This document shows positions 7,366-15,336 of a DNA stretch of 16,255 bases, piece after piece. The notes beneath the pieces were generated by a model that did not search any database, was not told the origin of the DNA, and saw only the letters and a program-made list of their open reading frames with translations. The stretch's first letter is position 1. Each line of letters starts with the position of its first letter. This stretch comes from Frankia sp. (GTDB taxonomy: Bacteria; Actinomycetota; Actinomycetes; Frankiales; Frankiaceae): contig JADGHD010000034.1 of assembly GCA_019689615.1 (NCBI GenBank), positions 1 to 16,255 of the forward strand. Direction: 5' to 3'. Made by a program: the position numbers and the translations under genes.

Positions 7366-8328
7366 ATGCCGAGTGGTCCCCATGAATCGGTCGTCGAGGC
7401 ATCAGCAGACCCGGACGTGCAGCGCTGGCTGCTCGAGCGGCAGGGTGTGGCGCTGCCCGAGTACCATCACGCCAGACCGGCGCCGACAGAGGCCAGGAAA
7501 CTGACGCCTCGCACCTTCCGCTCCGACGGCGTCACCATCTACTGCGATCCCGCGAACAAGCCGCTCACTGCCACGGTGCGGGAGGTTCAGCACGCCTTCG
7601 AGCCGAACAAGCTCTGGATGTGGAAAATCTACGCCGCGCACCTGCAGGAGCAGGAGAAAGGAGTGGTCGTCTTCCTGCTGGTGTACTGCCCGGACCCACA
7701 GGTAGCCGACCGCTACCGGAGGCGGTTCGAGCAGGAACGACGTGCCGGCTGCAGCCTGACCCTACAGCCGTACTTCTACAGTTCGGCTGATATCCCATGG
7801 GTTGCGTCCGTCGAGGAGGCGAAGGCCAATCCGGCGCTGGCCCTACTGTCTGTGGTCTGCCACGGCCAGGAGGAGGGCGTCGAGAAGCTTTTCGAGGCCA
7901 TGATCTCCGCGTTGCCGTCGCTGGGCGCGGAGAAGAGATACCGATACCATGAGATCATTTTGGCGGGGCTGCCAGAGCCGCTCCGCGAGATCTGGGAGGA
8001 CCAGATGAGCACTCGCGCAGAGCCCAGGTACCTCAGCAAGCTCTTCAACGAGATCGACGCCCGGGCCCGAGCGGAGGGCGAGGCGGAAGGCGAGGCACGA
8101 GGTGAGGCGAGAGGTGAGGCGCGAGGCGAAGCGCGAGGTGAGGTCAAGGGGCGTGCCGGGGCGCTGATGATGGTCCTTCGGGCGAGGGGCCTTGCCGTGT
8201 CCGACTCTGCTCGTGCGCGGATCATGGGCTGTGCGGACCCGGCTGTGCTTGACGCCTGGATCGCGCGCGCGGCCACGACGGCGGTCATCCGCGACGTCGA
8301 CGACGTCCTGCGGGCCGAAGGTGCCTGA
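7366..8328 (+). CDS. Rpn/YhgA-like PD-(D/E)XK-type protein with RGEA repeats
   Basis: A 320-residue protein resembling the large actinobacterial family that starts M-P-S-x-PHE, has a PD-(D/E)XK-like core and ends in a Glu/Arg/Gly repeat plus a short helical tail. Here PSGPHE is at 2-7. Asp54 and the E-x-Q motif (EVQ, 73-75) are candidate nuclease-fold residues, followed by the hydrophobic strand VVVFLLVYCP (100-109). Residues 236-259 are six A-(E/R)-G-E units. The tail contains CADPAVLDAWIARA, as in relatives. Rpn proteins are recombination-promoting nucleases; whether this one is active is unknown. The start is ambiguous. ATG at 7366 fits the family N-terminus and the rise in third-position GC, but lacks a good Shine-Dalgarno. 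An in-frame ATG at 7210 has AAGGA four bases upstream but would add 52 residues of poor coding quality, and ATG at 7330 and 7354 are also possible. The gene converges on the Ehr operon, 45 bases apart. Confidence 0.8.
   Translation: MPSGPHESVVEASADPDVQRWLLERQGVALPEYHHARPAPTEARKLTPRTFRSDGVTIYCDPANKPLTATVREVQHAFEPNKLWMWKIYAAHLQEQEKGVVVFLLVYCPDPQVADRYRRRFEQERRAGCSLTLQPYFYSSADIPWVASVEEAKANPALALLSVVCHGQEEGVEKLFEAMISALPSLGAEKRYRYHEIILAGLPEPLREIWEDQMSTRAEPRYLSKLFNEIDARARAEGEAEGEARGEARGEARGEARGEVKGRAGALMMVLRARGLAVSDSARARIMGCADPAVLDAWIARAATTAVIRDVDDVLRAEGA
8071..8142 (+). repeat. Six 12-bp in-frame tandem repeats (A-E/R-G-E units)
   Basis: Twenty-four codons are made of six 12-base units encoding AEGE, AEGE, ARGE, ARGE, ARGE, ARGE. 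The units differ mainly at synonymous positions (gcg/gca, ggc/ggt, cga/aga, gag/gaa). A degenerate seventh unit (V-K-G) follows. The repeat codes for a charged, probably helical or flexible linker between the core and the tail of the Rpn-like protein. Copy number in such arrays can change in steps that keep the frame. Confidence 0.9.
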
Positions 8329-8372
8329 AGCCTCGTTGAAATCCTTGTCGGAACTCGGGCGGTCCAGGCACC
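8320..8372. terminator. Inverted repeat spanning both convergent gene ends
   Basis: GGTGCCTG at 8320-8327 is the exact reverse complement of CAGGCACC at 8365-8372. The left arm covers the last codons and most of the stop codon of the Rpn-like gene; the right arm ends one base short of the stop codon of the hyfG-like gene. The loop is 37 bases and there is no T-run. Placement between converging genes suggests a shared terminator, but the long loop keeps confidence low. Confidence 0.35.
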
Positions 8373-8373
8373 G

Positions 8374-10002
8374 CTACAGGTCGTTGCCGGCGTAGGACTG
8401 GTTGAAGCTCTTGTTGGCCAGGGGGAAGTCCGGGACGATCGTGTTGGCCAGGGCGACGGGGAGCGCCGGCCAGTTGAAGAACGACGGGTCGACGATCTTG
8501 ACGCGGGACAGGGCGCCGTCGCTGGTCAGCTCGACCCGGTGGGTGATGGTGCCGCGCCAGCCCTCGACGATGCCGACGCCGCAGGCCCGATCGGCCGTGC
8601 CGGCTGGCTCGGGCGGCAGCGGGGCAAGGTACTCGCCTGGGGCGAGGGTGGGCAGGAGAACCCGCAGCATCTCGATGGAGGCGTCGATCTCGTCGGCGCG
8701 GATCAGGAAGCGGCCGAGCACGTCGCCGTCCGGGTGGGTCGGGACCCGGGGCAGGCCGGGCAGGTTCAGGAACGGGTGGGCGACCCGGGCGTCGTAGGGC
8801 AGGCCGCTGGCGCGGGCGACGTAGCCGAGCGTCCCGAGGTCGAGCGCGGCCTGGCGGGTGAGCACGGCGGTGCCGGTGAGGCGGTCGCGCACCATGCCGT
8901 TGCGTAGCGCGAGGGTGACGATGTCGGCGGCGTCGGCGGCGATCGACGCCAGTTCGTCCGCGGTCGGCAGCGAGGCCAGCCGGGCGCCGCCCAGCTGGAC
9001 GCCGCCGCGCAGCAGCCGGTGGCCGGTGATCCGGGCGTTGAGCCGCAGCAGCCGCTCACGCAGCCGGCCGGCGTGCGCGTGCAGCACGCCGTGGCCGACG
9101 TCGTTGCACAGCAGGCCGATGTCGCTGACGTGGTTGTGCAGCCGCTCGAGCTCCAGCAGCAGCGCCCGGGCGCGGCGGGCCGTCAGCCCCACCTCGACGC
9201 CCAGCGCCTCCTCGACCGCCAGGCAGTAGGCGAGCGCGTGGCCGACCGCCGTGTCGCCACTGATCCGCTCGGCCAGCGGCAGCTTCGCGGCCGGCGGCTG
9301 GCCCTCGAACAGCTTCTCGGCGCCCCGGTGCAGGTACCACAGCCGGGCCTTCATCTTCAGGATCGTTTCGCCGACCACCCAGAACCGGAAGTGTCCCGGC
9401 TCGATCAGCCCGGCGTGCACCGGCCCGACCGGGATCTCGTAGACGCCAGGGCCCTCGACCGTGACGAACGGGAAGGGCTCGGCCGGGCCGAACGGCGGGG
9501 GCGGGCCGGCGTCGGCGCGCATCGGGTACCAGCGGTGCGGCCAGTGCCGGTGGCGGAGCAGTCGGCGCGCCAGCGGGTGGCCGACCGGGCGGACCGCGTA
9601 CAGGTCGTGCATCTCCCGCTCGAACCGGCTGGCGGGGAAGGACAGGTCGGCCAGGCTCGGCACCGCCGGGTCGTCCGGGTCGAGCTCGACGTGCAGCTCC
9701 ACCCGGGTGTCCGGCAGGCCGGAGACGAACAGGTAGACGAGCCGGATCTGCCCGCGCCCGCCGGCGGTGGCCGGGGCATCGTGGTGCGCGGCGACCAGGG
9801 CCAGCCGGTAGCCCTTCGCGAGCAGTGCCGCGACCTCGCCGTGCAGGTCGCCGGGGGCGGTGGGGATGGCGGTGCGGACGGCCGGGACCGGCACCGAGCC
9901 AGCCGCGGCGTCGGCGGCCCCGGCCGGGCCGGCGGCGGTGGCCGGGAGGGTGGCGGCCGGCGCGGGGCAGCCGGCGTCCATGCCCAGGTGGGAGATCGTC
10001 AT
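8374..10002 (-). CDS. hyfG: HyfG/HycE-like large subunit (NuoC-NuoD fusion) of an Ehr complex, lacking Ni-Fe ligands
   Basis: This 542-residue peripheral subunit fuses a NuoC-like domain (about 45-165, with FEREMHDLYAV at 127-137) to a NuoD/hydrogenase-large-subunit domain (about 175-542). In Ni-Fe hydrogenases the metal is held by R-x-C-G-x-C near the start and D-P-C-x-x-C near the end. Here the equivalents are ERISGDT (Ser248, Thr251) and DPSFFN (Ser507, Asn510), so all four cysteines are gone and no Ni-Fe centre can form. The protein ends IVPDFPLANKSFNQSYAGNDL-like, without the processed tail of true hydrogenases. It is therefore Ehr-like, probably using the former active-site cavity for another redox partner such as a quinone; that is an inference. 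A Pro/Ala-rich leader of about 45 residues precedes the NuoC part. The ATG overlaps the hyfF-like stop (ATGA), with GGAGG nine bases upstream. Last gene of the operon; the counterpart, from memory, is M. tuberculosis hycE (Rv0087). Confidence 0.93.
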   Translation of the reverse strand: MTISHLGMDAGCPAPAATLPATAAGPAGAADAAAGSVPVPAVRTAIPTAPGDLHGEVAALLAKGYRLALVAAHHDAPATAGGRGQIRLVYLFVSGLPDTRVELHVELDPDDPAVPSLADLSFPASRFEREMHDLYAVRPVGHPLARRLLRHRHWPHRWYPMRADAGPPPPFGPAEPFPFVTVEGPGVYEIPVGPVHAGLIEPGHFRFWVVGETILKMKARLWYLHRGAEKLFEGQPPAAKLPLAERISGDTAVGHALAYCLAVEEALGVEVGLTARRARALLLELERLHNHVSDIGLLCNDVGHGVLHAHAGRLRERLLRLNARITGHRLLRGGVQLGGARLASLPTADELASIAADAADIVTLALRNGMVRDRLTGTAVLTRQAALDLGTLGYVARASGLPYDARVAHPFLNLPGLPRVPTHPDGDVLGRFLIRADEIDASIEMLRVLLPTLAPGEYLAPLPPEPAGTADRACGVGIVEGWRGTITHRVELTSDGALSRVKIVDPSFFNWPALPVALANTIVPDFPLANKSFNQSYAGNDL

Positions 10003-11495
10003 GAGAGCAGGCCTCCGGCCGTGGTGAGGACGTCGCCGAGCGGGCCCGCGTACAGGCCCAGCACGAGGCTCGCGGCCACGCCGACGACCAGCGGCGCGGC
10101 GGTCGCCGGGCGCAGCGCGAGCCGCGGGCCGTCACCGGCCGGGCCGAGCAGCAGGTCGACGCTGTGCCGGGTCAGCGCCGCGAACGCGACCAGGACCAGC
10201 AGCAGCGCGGCGCCCAGCGCCCAGGCCAGGCCGGCGTCGGCCGCGCCCCTGGCGATCCCGACCTCGGAGGCGAACAGCGCGAACGGGGGCAGGCCGAGCA
10301 GCGCGACCAGCCCGGCCGCGAACAGCCCGCCGAGCAGCGGCCCGCGGGCGAGCACGCCGCGGGCGTCGGCGATCGCGGTCGAGCCGTGGGCGAGCTGCAG
10401 TTGCCCGGCGGACAGGAACAGCACCGCCTTGCCGAGGCCGTGCGCGAGCACGTGCAGCAGCAGCGCGGCCATCGCCAGCTCCGTGCCGGCGGCCGCGGCC
10501 ACCGCGAGCAGGCCCATGTGCTCCAGCGACGAGTAGGCGAGCATCCGCTTGTAGTCCCGCTGCCCGACCAGCAGCAGCGCCGCGACGACCAGCGTCGCCA
10601 GCCCCAGCACCAGCAGCCCGGTGCGCAGGTAGCCGGTGCCCAGCGCGGCGTCGGAGACGACCTTGACCCGCAGCAGCGTGGTGAACGCGACCGCCAGCAG
10701 CACCCCGCTCATCAGCGCCGAGACCGGCGCCGGCGCCTGCGAGTGGGCGTCGGCCAGCCAGGTGTGGAACGGCGCGAGCCCGGCCTTGGTCCCGTAGCCG
10801 AGCAGCAGCAGGACCACCGCGAGCCGGGTGACGTCCGGGTCCAGGTGCGGCGCGACCGCGACGAGCGTGTCGATGTCCAGCCCGCTGGCGGTGTCGGTCA
10901 TCCCGGCGGCCGCGTCGACGCTGGCGAAGTACAGGACGACGGTGCCGAGGAAGGCCAGCGCGATCCCGACCGAGCAGATGATGACGTACTTCCAGGTGGC
11001 CTCAATGGCCGCCGGGGTGTTGCGGTGGCCGACCAGGAAGGCCGTGGCGATGGTGGTTCCCTCGATCGCGACCCAGACGACGCCGAGGTTGTTCGCCAGC
11101 ACCGCCAGCGCCATCGTCGCCAGGAAGAGGTTCACCAGGATGCCGTAGGTGCGGGCACGGGCGGTGGTGGTGTGGCCGTGGGCCAGCTCGGCGCCCAGGT
11201 AGCCGATGCTGCCCCAGGTGGCCAGCGTCGCGACGGCGCCGATCACGATCGTCATCACCGCGGCCAGCGCGTCCGCCCGCAGCAGCGGGCCGGCGGCGGT
11301 CAGCGCGCCGTCGCCCACCTCGCTGGCCAGCACCGCGCCGCTGACCAGCGTCGCGGCGGCGGCGAGCACGCTCGCGTACCCGGTGGCACGTCGCCAGCCG
11401 GCGGCGCCGACCAGTGCCGCGGCGGCCAGCGGGGCCGCCAGCGGCACGATCATCGCCGCCGCGAGGGCCGGCGAGGCCGATTCCGTGGCCGTCAT
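9999..11495 (-). CDS. hyfF: HyfF/HycQ-like membrane antiporter-type subunit
   Basis: A 498-residue, strongly hydrophobic protein with about 13-14 predicted membrane helices, of the NuoL/M/N-Mrp antiporter family (proton-translocating module). Key residues are present: Glu145 in the helix VWVAIEG; Lys237 in YGTKAGLAPFHTWL, followed by the PxxxxALMSG segment; Lys316 in DYKRMLAYSS before LEHMGL; and His352/Lys356 in AHGLGK. These are the charged residues that line the ion path in complex I antiporter subunits, so translocation is probably retained. The ATG at 11493-11495 overlaps the preceding hyfE-like stop in an ATGA, with an AGGAG eight bases upstream. It lies between the hyfE-like and hyfG-like genes, as in hyf operons and in the mycobacterial Rv0082-Rv0087 cluster. 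Length and motifs fit HyfF; NuoN or MrpD are less likely given the operon. Confidence 0.93.
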   Translation of the reverse strand: MTATESASPALAAAMIVPLAAPLAAAALVGAAGWRRATGYASVLAAAATLVSGAVLASEVGDGALTAAGPLLRADALAAVMTIVIGAVATLATWGSIGYLGAELAHGHTTTARARTYGILVNLFLATMALAVLANNLGVVWVAIEGTTIATAFLVGHRNTPAAIEATWKYVIICSVGIALAFLGTVVLYFASVDAAAGMTDTASGLDIDTLVAVAPHLDPDVTRLAVVLLLLGYGTKAGLAPFHTWLADAHSQAPAPVSALMSGVLLAVAFTTLLRVKVVSDAALGTGYLRTGLLVLGLATLVVAALLLVGQRDYKRMLAYSSLEHMGLLAVAAAAGTELAMAALLLHVLAHGLGKAVLFLSAGQLQLAHGSTAIADARGVLARGPLLGGLFAAGLVALLGLPPFALFASEVGIARGAADAGLAWALGAALLLVLVAFAALTRHSVDLLLGPAGDGPRLALRPATAAPLVVGVAASLVLGLYAGPLGDVLTTAGGLLS

Positions 11496-12271
11496 TCCTT
11501 CAGCTCCTGGAGTTCACCGATGTCGGTGCCACCGAACGCGGCCCGCATCCGGTTCGTGAGGGCCGCCACCACCAGGACCACGAGCAGCAGGTCCAGCGAG
11601 GCGCCCAGCTCGACCACCAGCGGGACGCCGGAGGTCAGCAGGAAGGCCAGCGCGACGATGCCGTTGTCGAGGGTGAGGAACCCGACGACCTGGGAGACGG
11701 CCTGGCGGCGGGTGGTGAGCGCGAGCAGGCCGATGAAGATCACGGCGAGCGCCGCTGGCGCGGTGCGGGTGTCCGCGGTCGGGTCGAGGGCGATGATCGG
11801 GCGGCAGAGCGCGTACGCGAGCACGGTCAGCGCCGCCGACAGCAGCAGCGTCACGGACGTGCTGATCAGCGGCACCGGCTCCCGGCTGCCGGCGAGCACG
11901 TCCGCCGCGGGCCCGGGCCTCGTCGCCGTCGGCCCGTCCGGCGCCCCGGCGTCCGCCTGCGCGGCGGGCGTGGCGGGAGCGGCGGAAGCGGTCCAGCCGC
12001 CGGGCGGCCGGGCGGTCGGCGGGACCATCCGGGAGATCAGGTAGGGCAGCACCGCCGCCCGCAGGACGAGGACCACTGGCGCGATCGCCAGCAGGTGGGC
12101 CTTCTCGTGGTAGATCCCGCTGATCAGCGGGATCGCGGCCAGCGCGGCGCCCTGGACGGCCAGCAGCCGCACCGAGGCGCCCAGCTGGTGGCGCCACACG
12201 ACCCCGACCGTGCAGAGCAGCAGCAGGCCGCCGGCGAAGTGGAGCAGGTTGGCGTAGGTCTCGGAGGTCAT
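11492..12271 (-). CDS. hyfE: HyfE/HycP-like (NuoK-type) membrane subunit with central Ala/Pro insertion
   Basis: A 259-residue membrane protein with about six helices. The C-terminal half resembles NuoK: SQVVGFLTLDNGIVALAF (about 193-210, with Asp202) and a second helix carrying Glu221 and Asp227, buried acids of the kind that carry protons in NuoK. The first half has helices around 8-26, 38-52 and 60-80. Residues about 84-132 form a low-complexity Ala/Pro/Gly stretch between the third and fourth helices that I do not recall from typical HyfE (about 215 residues), which explains the extra length. ATG at 12269-12271 follows the hyfC-like gene after 12 bases, the only non-overlapping junction in the operon; the Shine-Dalgarno (ACAGG) is weak. 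Equivalent by order to mycobacterial hycP (Rv0085). Confidence 0.9.
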   Translation of the reverse strand: MTSETYANLLHFAGGLLLLCTVGVVWRHQLGASVRLLAVQGAALAAIPLISGIYHEKAHLLAIAPVVLVLRAAVLPYLISRMVPPTARPPGGWTASAAPATPAAQADAGAPDGPTATRPGPAADVLAGSREPVPLISTSVTLLLSAALTVLAYALCRPIIALDPTADTRTAPAALAVIFIGLLALTTRRQAVSQVVGFLTLDNGIVALAFLLTSGVPLVVELGASLDLLLVVLVVAALTNRMRAAFGGTDIGELQELKE

Positions 12272-12283
12272 CGTGCGCGCCTG

Positions 12284-13288
12284 TCAGCTGGGCGAGGGAA
12301 GGAAGTACGACGCGGTCACCGCGAGCAGGCCGATCAGGAACGATCCGGCCAGCAGCTCCGGAACCCGGAACAGCCGGAGCTTGGCCAGGAACACCTCGCC
12401 GGCGGCCAGCAGCGTGGCCAGCACGCAGACCTTGGCGGCGACCGCGACGAGGCCGACCAGCAGGCCAGCCACGCCACTGCCGGCGTCGGCGATCCCCCAC
12501 GGCACGAACAGGTTCGCCAGCAGGGCCAGCAGCACGGTCAGCCGGATCGCCGACGCCCACTCGACCAGGGCCAGCCGCGCGCCCGTGTACTCGAGAACCA
12601 TCGCCTCGTGCACCATGGTCAGCTCCAGGTGCGTGGACGGGTTGTCGACCGGCAGCCGGCCGGTCTCCGCGAGCACGACCACGATCAGCGCGATGAACGC
12701 CAGCGCCGCCGCCGGGGTGGCGACCGCGCCCGGGTCGGCCACCGCCGACTCGACGATCGCGCCCAGGTTCGACGAGCCAGCCGGCACCGACAGCGCCAGG
12801 CCGGCGACCAGGATCGTCGGCTCGACCAGCGCCGCGATCGTGACCTCGCGGCTGGCGCCCATGCCGCCGAACGCGGTGCCGGTGTCCAGGCCCGCCAGCG
12901 TCAGCGCCACCGTGCCCACCAGCAGCAGGCCGACCACCGCGAACAGGTCGCCCATCTCGTCCAGGGGCGAGGCGGTGGTGACCACCGGGACGATGGCCGC
13001 GATGAGCAGGCTGGTCGCCGCCAGCACCAGCGGCGCGGTGGTGAAGACCCTCGTCGTCCCGCGCGGGATGACGTCCTGCTTGGCGAACAGCTTGCGCAGG
13101 TCCCGCCACGGCTGCAGCCAGCCGGCGCCGGCCCGGCCCTCGAGCCGGGCGCGCACCTGCCGCATCCAGCCGATGACCAGCGGCGCCCCGGCGACGACCG
13201 CCGCCACCTGCAGCACGGCGCCGGCCGCCCCGGACGCGCTGAACCCGTCCGCCGCTTGTGCCGCGTACACCTCGGTCCCGCCGCTCAC
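12284..13288 (-). CDS. hyfC: HyfC/HycD-like (NuoH-type) membrane subunit
   Basis: A 334-residue NuoH/HycD family protein that anchors the peripheral arm and links redox chemistry to the ion-pumping modules. Recognisable blocks are ARLEGRAG and the PWRDLRKLFAKQ segment (about 47-71), GMGASREVTIAALVEP (142-157), and the signature loop ETGRLPVDNPSTHLELTMVH (208-227) followed by EAMVLEYTG. About eight membrane helices are visible. The start is GTG at 13286-13288, overlapping the upstream hyfB-like TGA as GTGA. The frame runs open far upstream to 15463, but that region overlaps hyfB out of frame and is Arg/Gly-rich with no motif, so the GTG is the sensible start. Equivalent by order to mycobacterial hycD (Rv0084). 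Confidence 0.94.
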   Translation of the reverse strand: MSGGTEVYAAQAADGFSASGAAGAVLQVAAVVAGAPLVIGWMRQVRARLEGRAGAGWLQPWRDLRKLFAKQDVIPRGTTRVFTTAPLVLAATSLLIAAIVPVVTTASPLDEMGDLFAVVGLLLVGTVALTLAGLDTGTAFGGMGASREVTIAALVEPTILVAGLALSVPAGSSNLGAIVESAVADPGAVATPAAALAFIALIVVVLAETGRLPVDNPSTHLELTMVHEAMVLEYTGARLALVEWASAIRLTVLLALLANLFVPWGIADAGSGVAGLLVGLVAVAAKVCVLATLLAAGEVFLAKLRLFRVPELLAGSFLIGLLAVTASYFLPSPS

Positions 13289-15336
13289 ATCGCCACCAAC
13301 AGCGCGACAACCAGGCCGAGCGCGCCGTAGGCCAGGTAGGCGTGGATGCTGCCCTGGTGCGCCCGGCGGACCACCGCCGCGGCCGCCGAGATGGCACGCA
13401 GCACCGGCCGGTAGAAGACCGACTCGACGACGTCCCGCAGCCGTGACCGGTAGCTCGCCCGTTCGACGAGGTAGGACGACTGCGGGTACGGGGTCACCGC
13501 GAACTCGACCTCGGGGCGCAGGATCCCGTCGAACACCCGCTGCAGCGGCTCGGCGAACGACGTCGCCGTGTACTGCATCCGCGCGGTCGGCGCCGCGCCG
13601 CCGCACGCCCACAGCGGCGCGTCCCGCAGTGGCGCCGGCCGCCGCCGCGCCCGCCAGTGGGTGGCGGCCAGCGCGACCACGATCCCGACGGCCACCCCGA
13701 CGGCGAGCAGCCCCGGCGACATCGCCCCGCTGGTCCCCGGCAGCCGCAGCACCGTGTCCAGGTCGGGCGCCGGCACGGCGCCAGCGCCCTGACCGGTCAC
13801 GGCCGGCAGCTCCGGCAGCACCCGGCCGAGCGCCGGGCTGAGTACGGCCGGCGCGACCGCGAGCACCCCGCAGGCGAGCGCCGCCAGCCCCATCCCGGCG
13901 GCCATCGCCGGCCCGCCCTCGACGGCCCGCTCCGCCTCCTCGCTGCGCGGCCGGGCGAGGAAGCCGACGCCGAACGCCTTGACCATCGCCGCCACGCCGA
14001 GCCCGGCGGTCAGCGCGACCACCCCGACGGTCAGCGGCAGCACCAGCGCGACCAGCGTCCCGCCGGCCGGGAGCGCGTGGACCAGGCTCTGGACCAGCAG
14101 CCACTCGCCGATGAACCCGCAGCCCAGCGGCAGCCCGCAGGCGCCGAGCGCGGCGATCCCGAACGCGGTGGTGGTCGTCGGCATCCGCCGGGCGAGCCCA
14201 CCGAGCGCGTCGAGATCGCGCCGGCCGGTGGCGGCCAGCACGGAGCCGGCGGCGAGGAAGCCGAGGCACTTGAACGCCGCGTGCCCGAACAGGTGGACGA
14301 ACGCGGCGGTGAGCGCGACCACTGCCGCCGCCCCCGCCGCCGTGGGCTCGTCGTTGCCGGCGGTCGCCCGCAGCAGCGCGGCGACGCCGAGCGCGACGCA
14401 GACCAGGCCCATGTTCTCGCTGGTGCTGTAGGCGAGCAGCCGCTTGAGGTCGGTCGCGACCGCCGCCTGCAGCACCCCGTAGACGGCGGTGGCCGCCCCG
14501 GCGGCCAGCAGCGCCAGCCCCCACCAGCGCGGCCCCGGGCCGAGCAGGTCGAGGTCGACCCGGACGACGCCGTAGATGCCGAGGTTGACCATGCCGGCGC
14601 TCATCAGCGCCGACACCTGGCTCGGCGCCTCCGGGTGAGCCCTGGGCAGCCAGGCGTGCAGCGGGACCAGGCCGGCCTTCGAGCCGAACCCGATGACCGT
14701 GCACAGGAACACGGCGGTGCGGGTGGCCGGCGACAGGCCGGCCGCGGCCTCCCCGAGCCCACCGAACTCCTCTGCGCCGGCCGCCGCGGCGAACACCACC
14801 AGCCCGACCAGCACGGCGACGAAGCCGAGGTGCGTCATCACCGCGTACGCCAGCCCAGCCTCCCGGACCGCCGGCCGGCGCTGCTCCGCGAGCACCAGCG
14901 CCAGGCTGGCCAGCGCCATCAGCTCCCAGAAGAAGAGGAAGGTGGTGACCGAGGCGGCCAGCGGCACCGCGAGCATCGCGGCGACGAACACCGGCAGCAG
15001 CACCAGCGGCGTGCGGGCGCTGCCGTGGCCGCGCCCGGCGTAGCCGGCGGTGTAGATCCCGGCGGCGACGGCGACCGCGCCGATCAGCACCAGGAACAGC
15101 CCACTGGTCGCGTCGGCGGCCAGGCGCAGCCCGGCCAGCGGCAGCGCCCCGGCGAGCTCGATCGGCTCGATCCCGCGGTCGAGGGCGGCCACGCCGCAGG
15201 CCACTCCGGCGGCGCCGACCAGCGCGGTGCCGGCGCCGGCGACCCCGGGCAGAGCCCGGCGCGGCACGGCGGCGGCCCCGAGGCAGGCAGCCAACGTCAG
15301 CCCGCCGAGCAGGGCGGGCAGGTGCGCGGCGCTCAC
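13285..15336 (-). CDS. hyfB: HyfB/HycC-like membrane antiporter-type subunit
   Basis: A 683-residue NuoL-family protein with roughly 16 membrane helices, the larger of the two antiporter-like subunits in the operon. Ion-path residues are present: Glu138 in FFWELMALAS; Lys220 in GSKAGLVPLHAWL, followed by PRAHPEAPSQVSALMS; Lys298 in DLKRLLAYS before TSENMGL; and His348, His352 and Lys356 in the FVHLFGHAAFKCLGF helix. The C-terminal part carries the HyfB-type cytoplasmic stretch, PLWACGG followed by ARMQYTATSFAEPLQRVF, before a final membrane helix. The start is GTG at 15334-15336, overlapping the NuoB-like stop as GTGA. Equivalent by order to mycobacterial Rv0083. Confidence 0.94.
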   Translation of the reverse strand: MSAAHLPALLGGLTLAACLGAAAVPRRALPGVAGAGTALVGAAGVACGVAALDRGIEPIELAGALPLAGLRLAADATSGLFLVLIGAVAVAAGIYTAGYAGRGHGSARTPLVLLPVFVAAMLAVPLAASVTTFLFFWELMALASLALVLAEQRRPAVREAGLAYAVMTHLGFVAVLVGLVVFAAAAGAEEFGGLGEAAAGLSPATRTAVFLCTVIGFGSKAGLVPLHAWLPRAHPEAPSQVSALMSAGMVNLGIYGVVRVDLDLLGPGPRWWGLALLAAGAATAVYGVLQAAVATDLKRLLAYSTSENMGLVCVALGVAALLRATAGNDEPTAAGAAAVVALTAAFVHLFGHAAFKCLGFLAAGSVLAATGRRDLDALGGLARRMPTTTTAFGIAALGACGLPLGCGFIGEWLLVQSLVHALPAGGTLVALVLPLTVGVVALTAGLGVAAMVKAFGVGFLARPRSEEAERAVEGGPAMAAGMGLAALACGVLAVAPAVLSPALGRVLPELPAVTGQGAGAVPAPDLDTVLRLPGTSGAMSPGLLAVGVAVGIVVALAATHWRARRRPAPLRDAPLWACGGAAPTARMQYTATSFAEPLQRVFDGILRPEVEFAVTPYPQSSYLVERASYRSRLRDVVESVFYRPVLRAISAAAAVVRRAHQGSIHAYLAYGALGLVVALLVAM

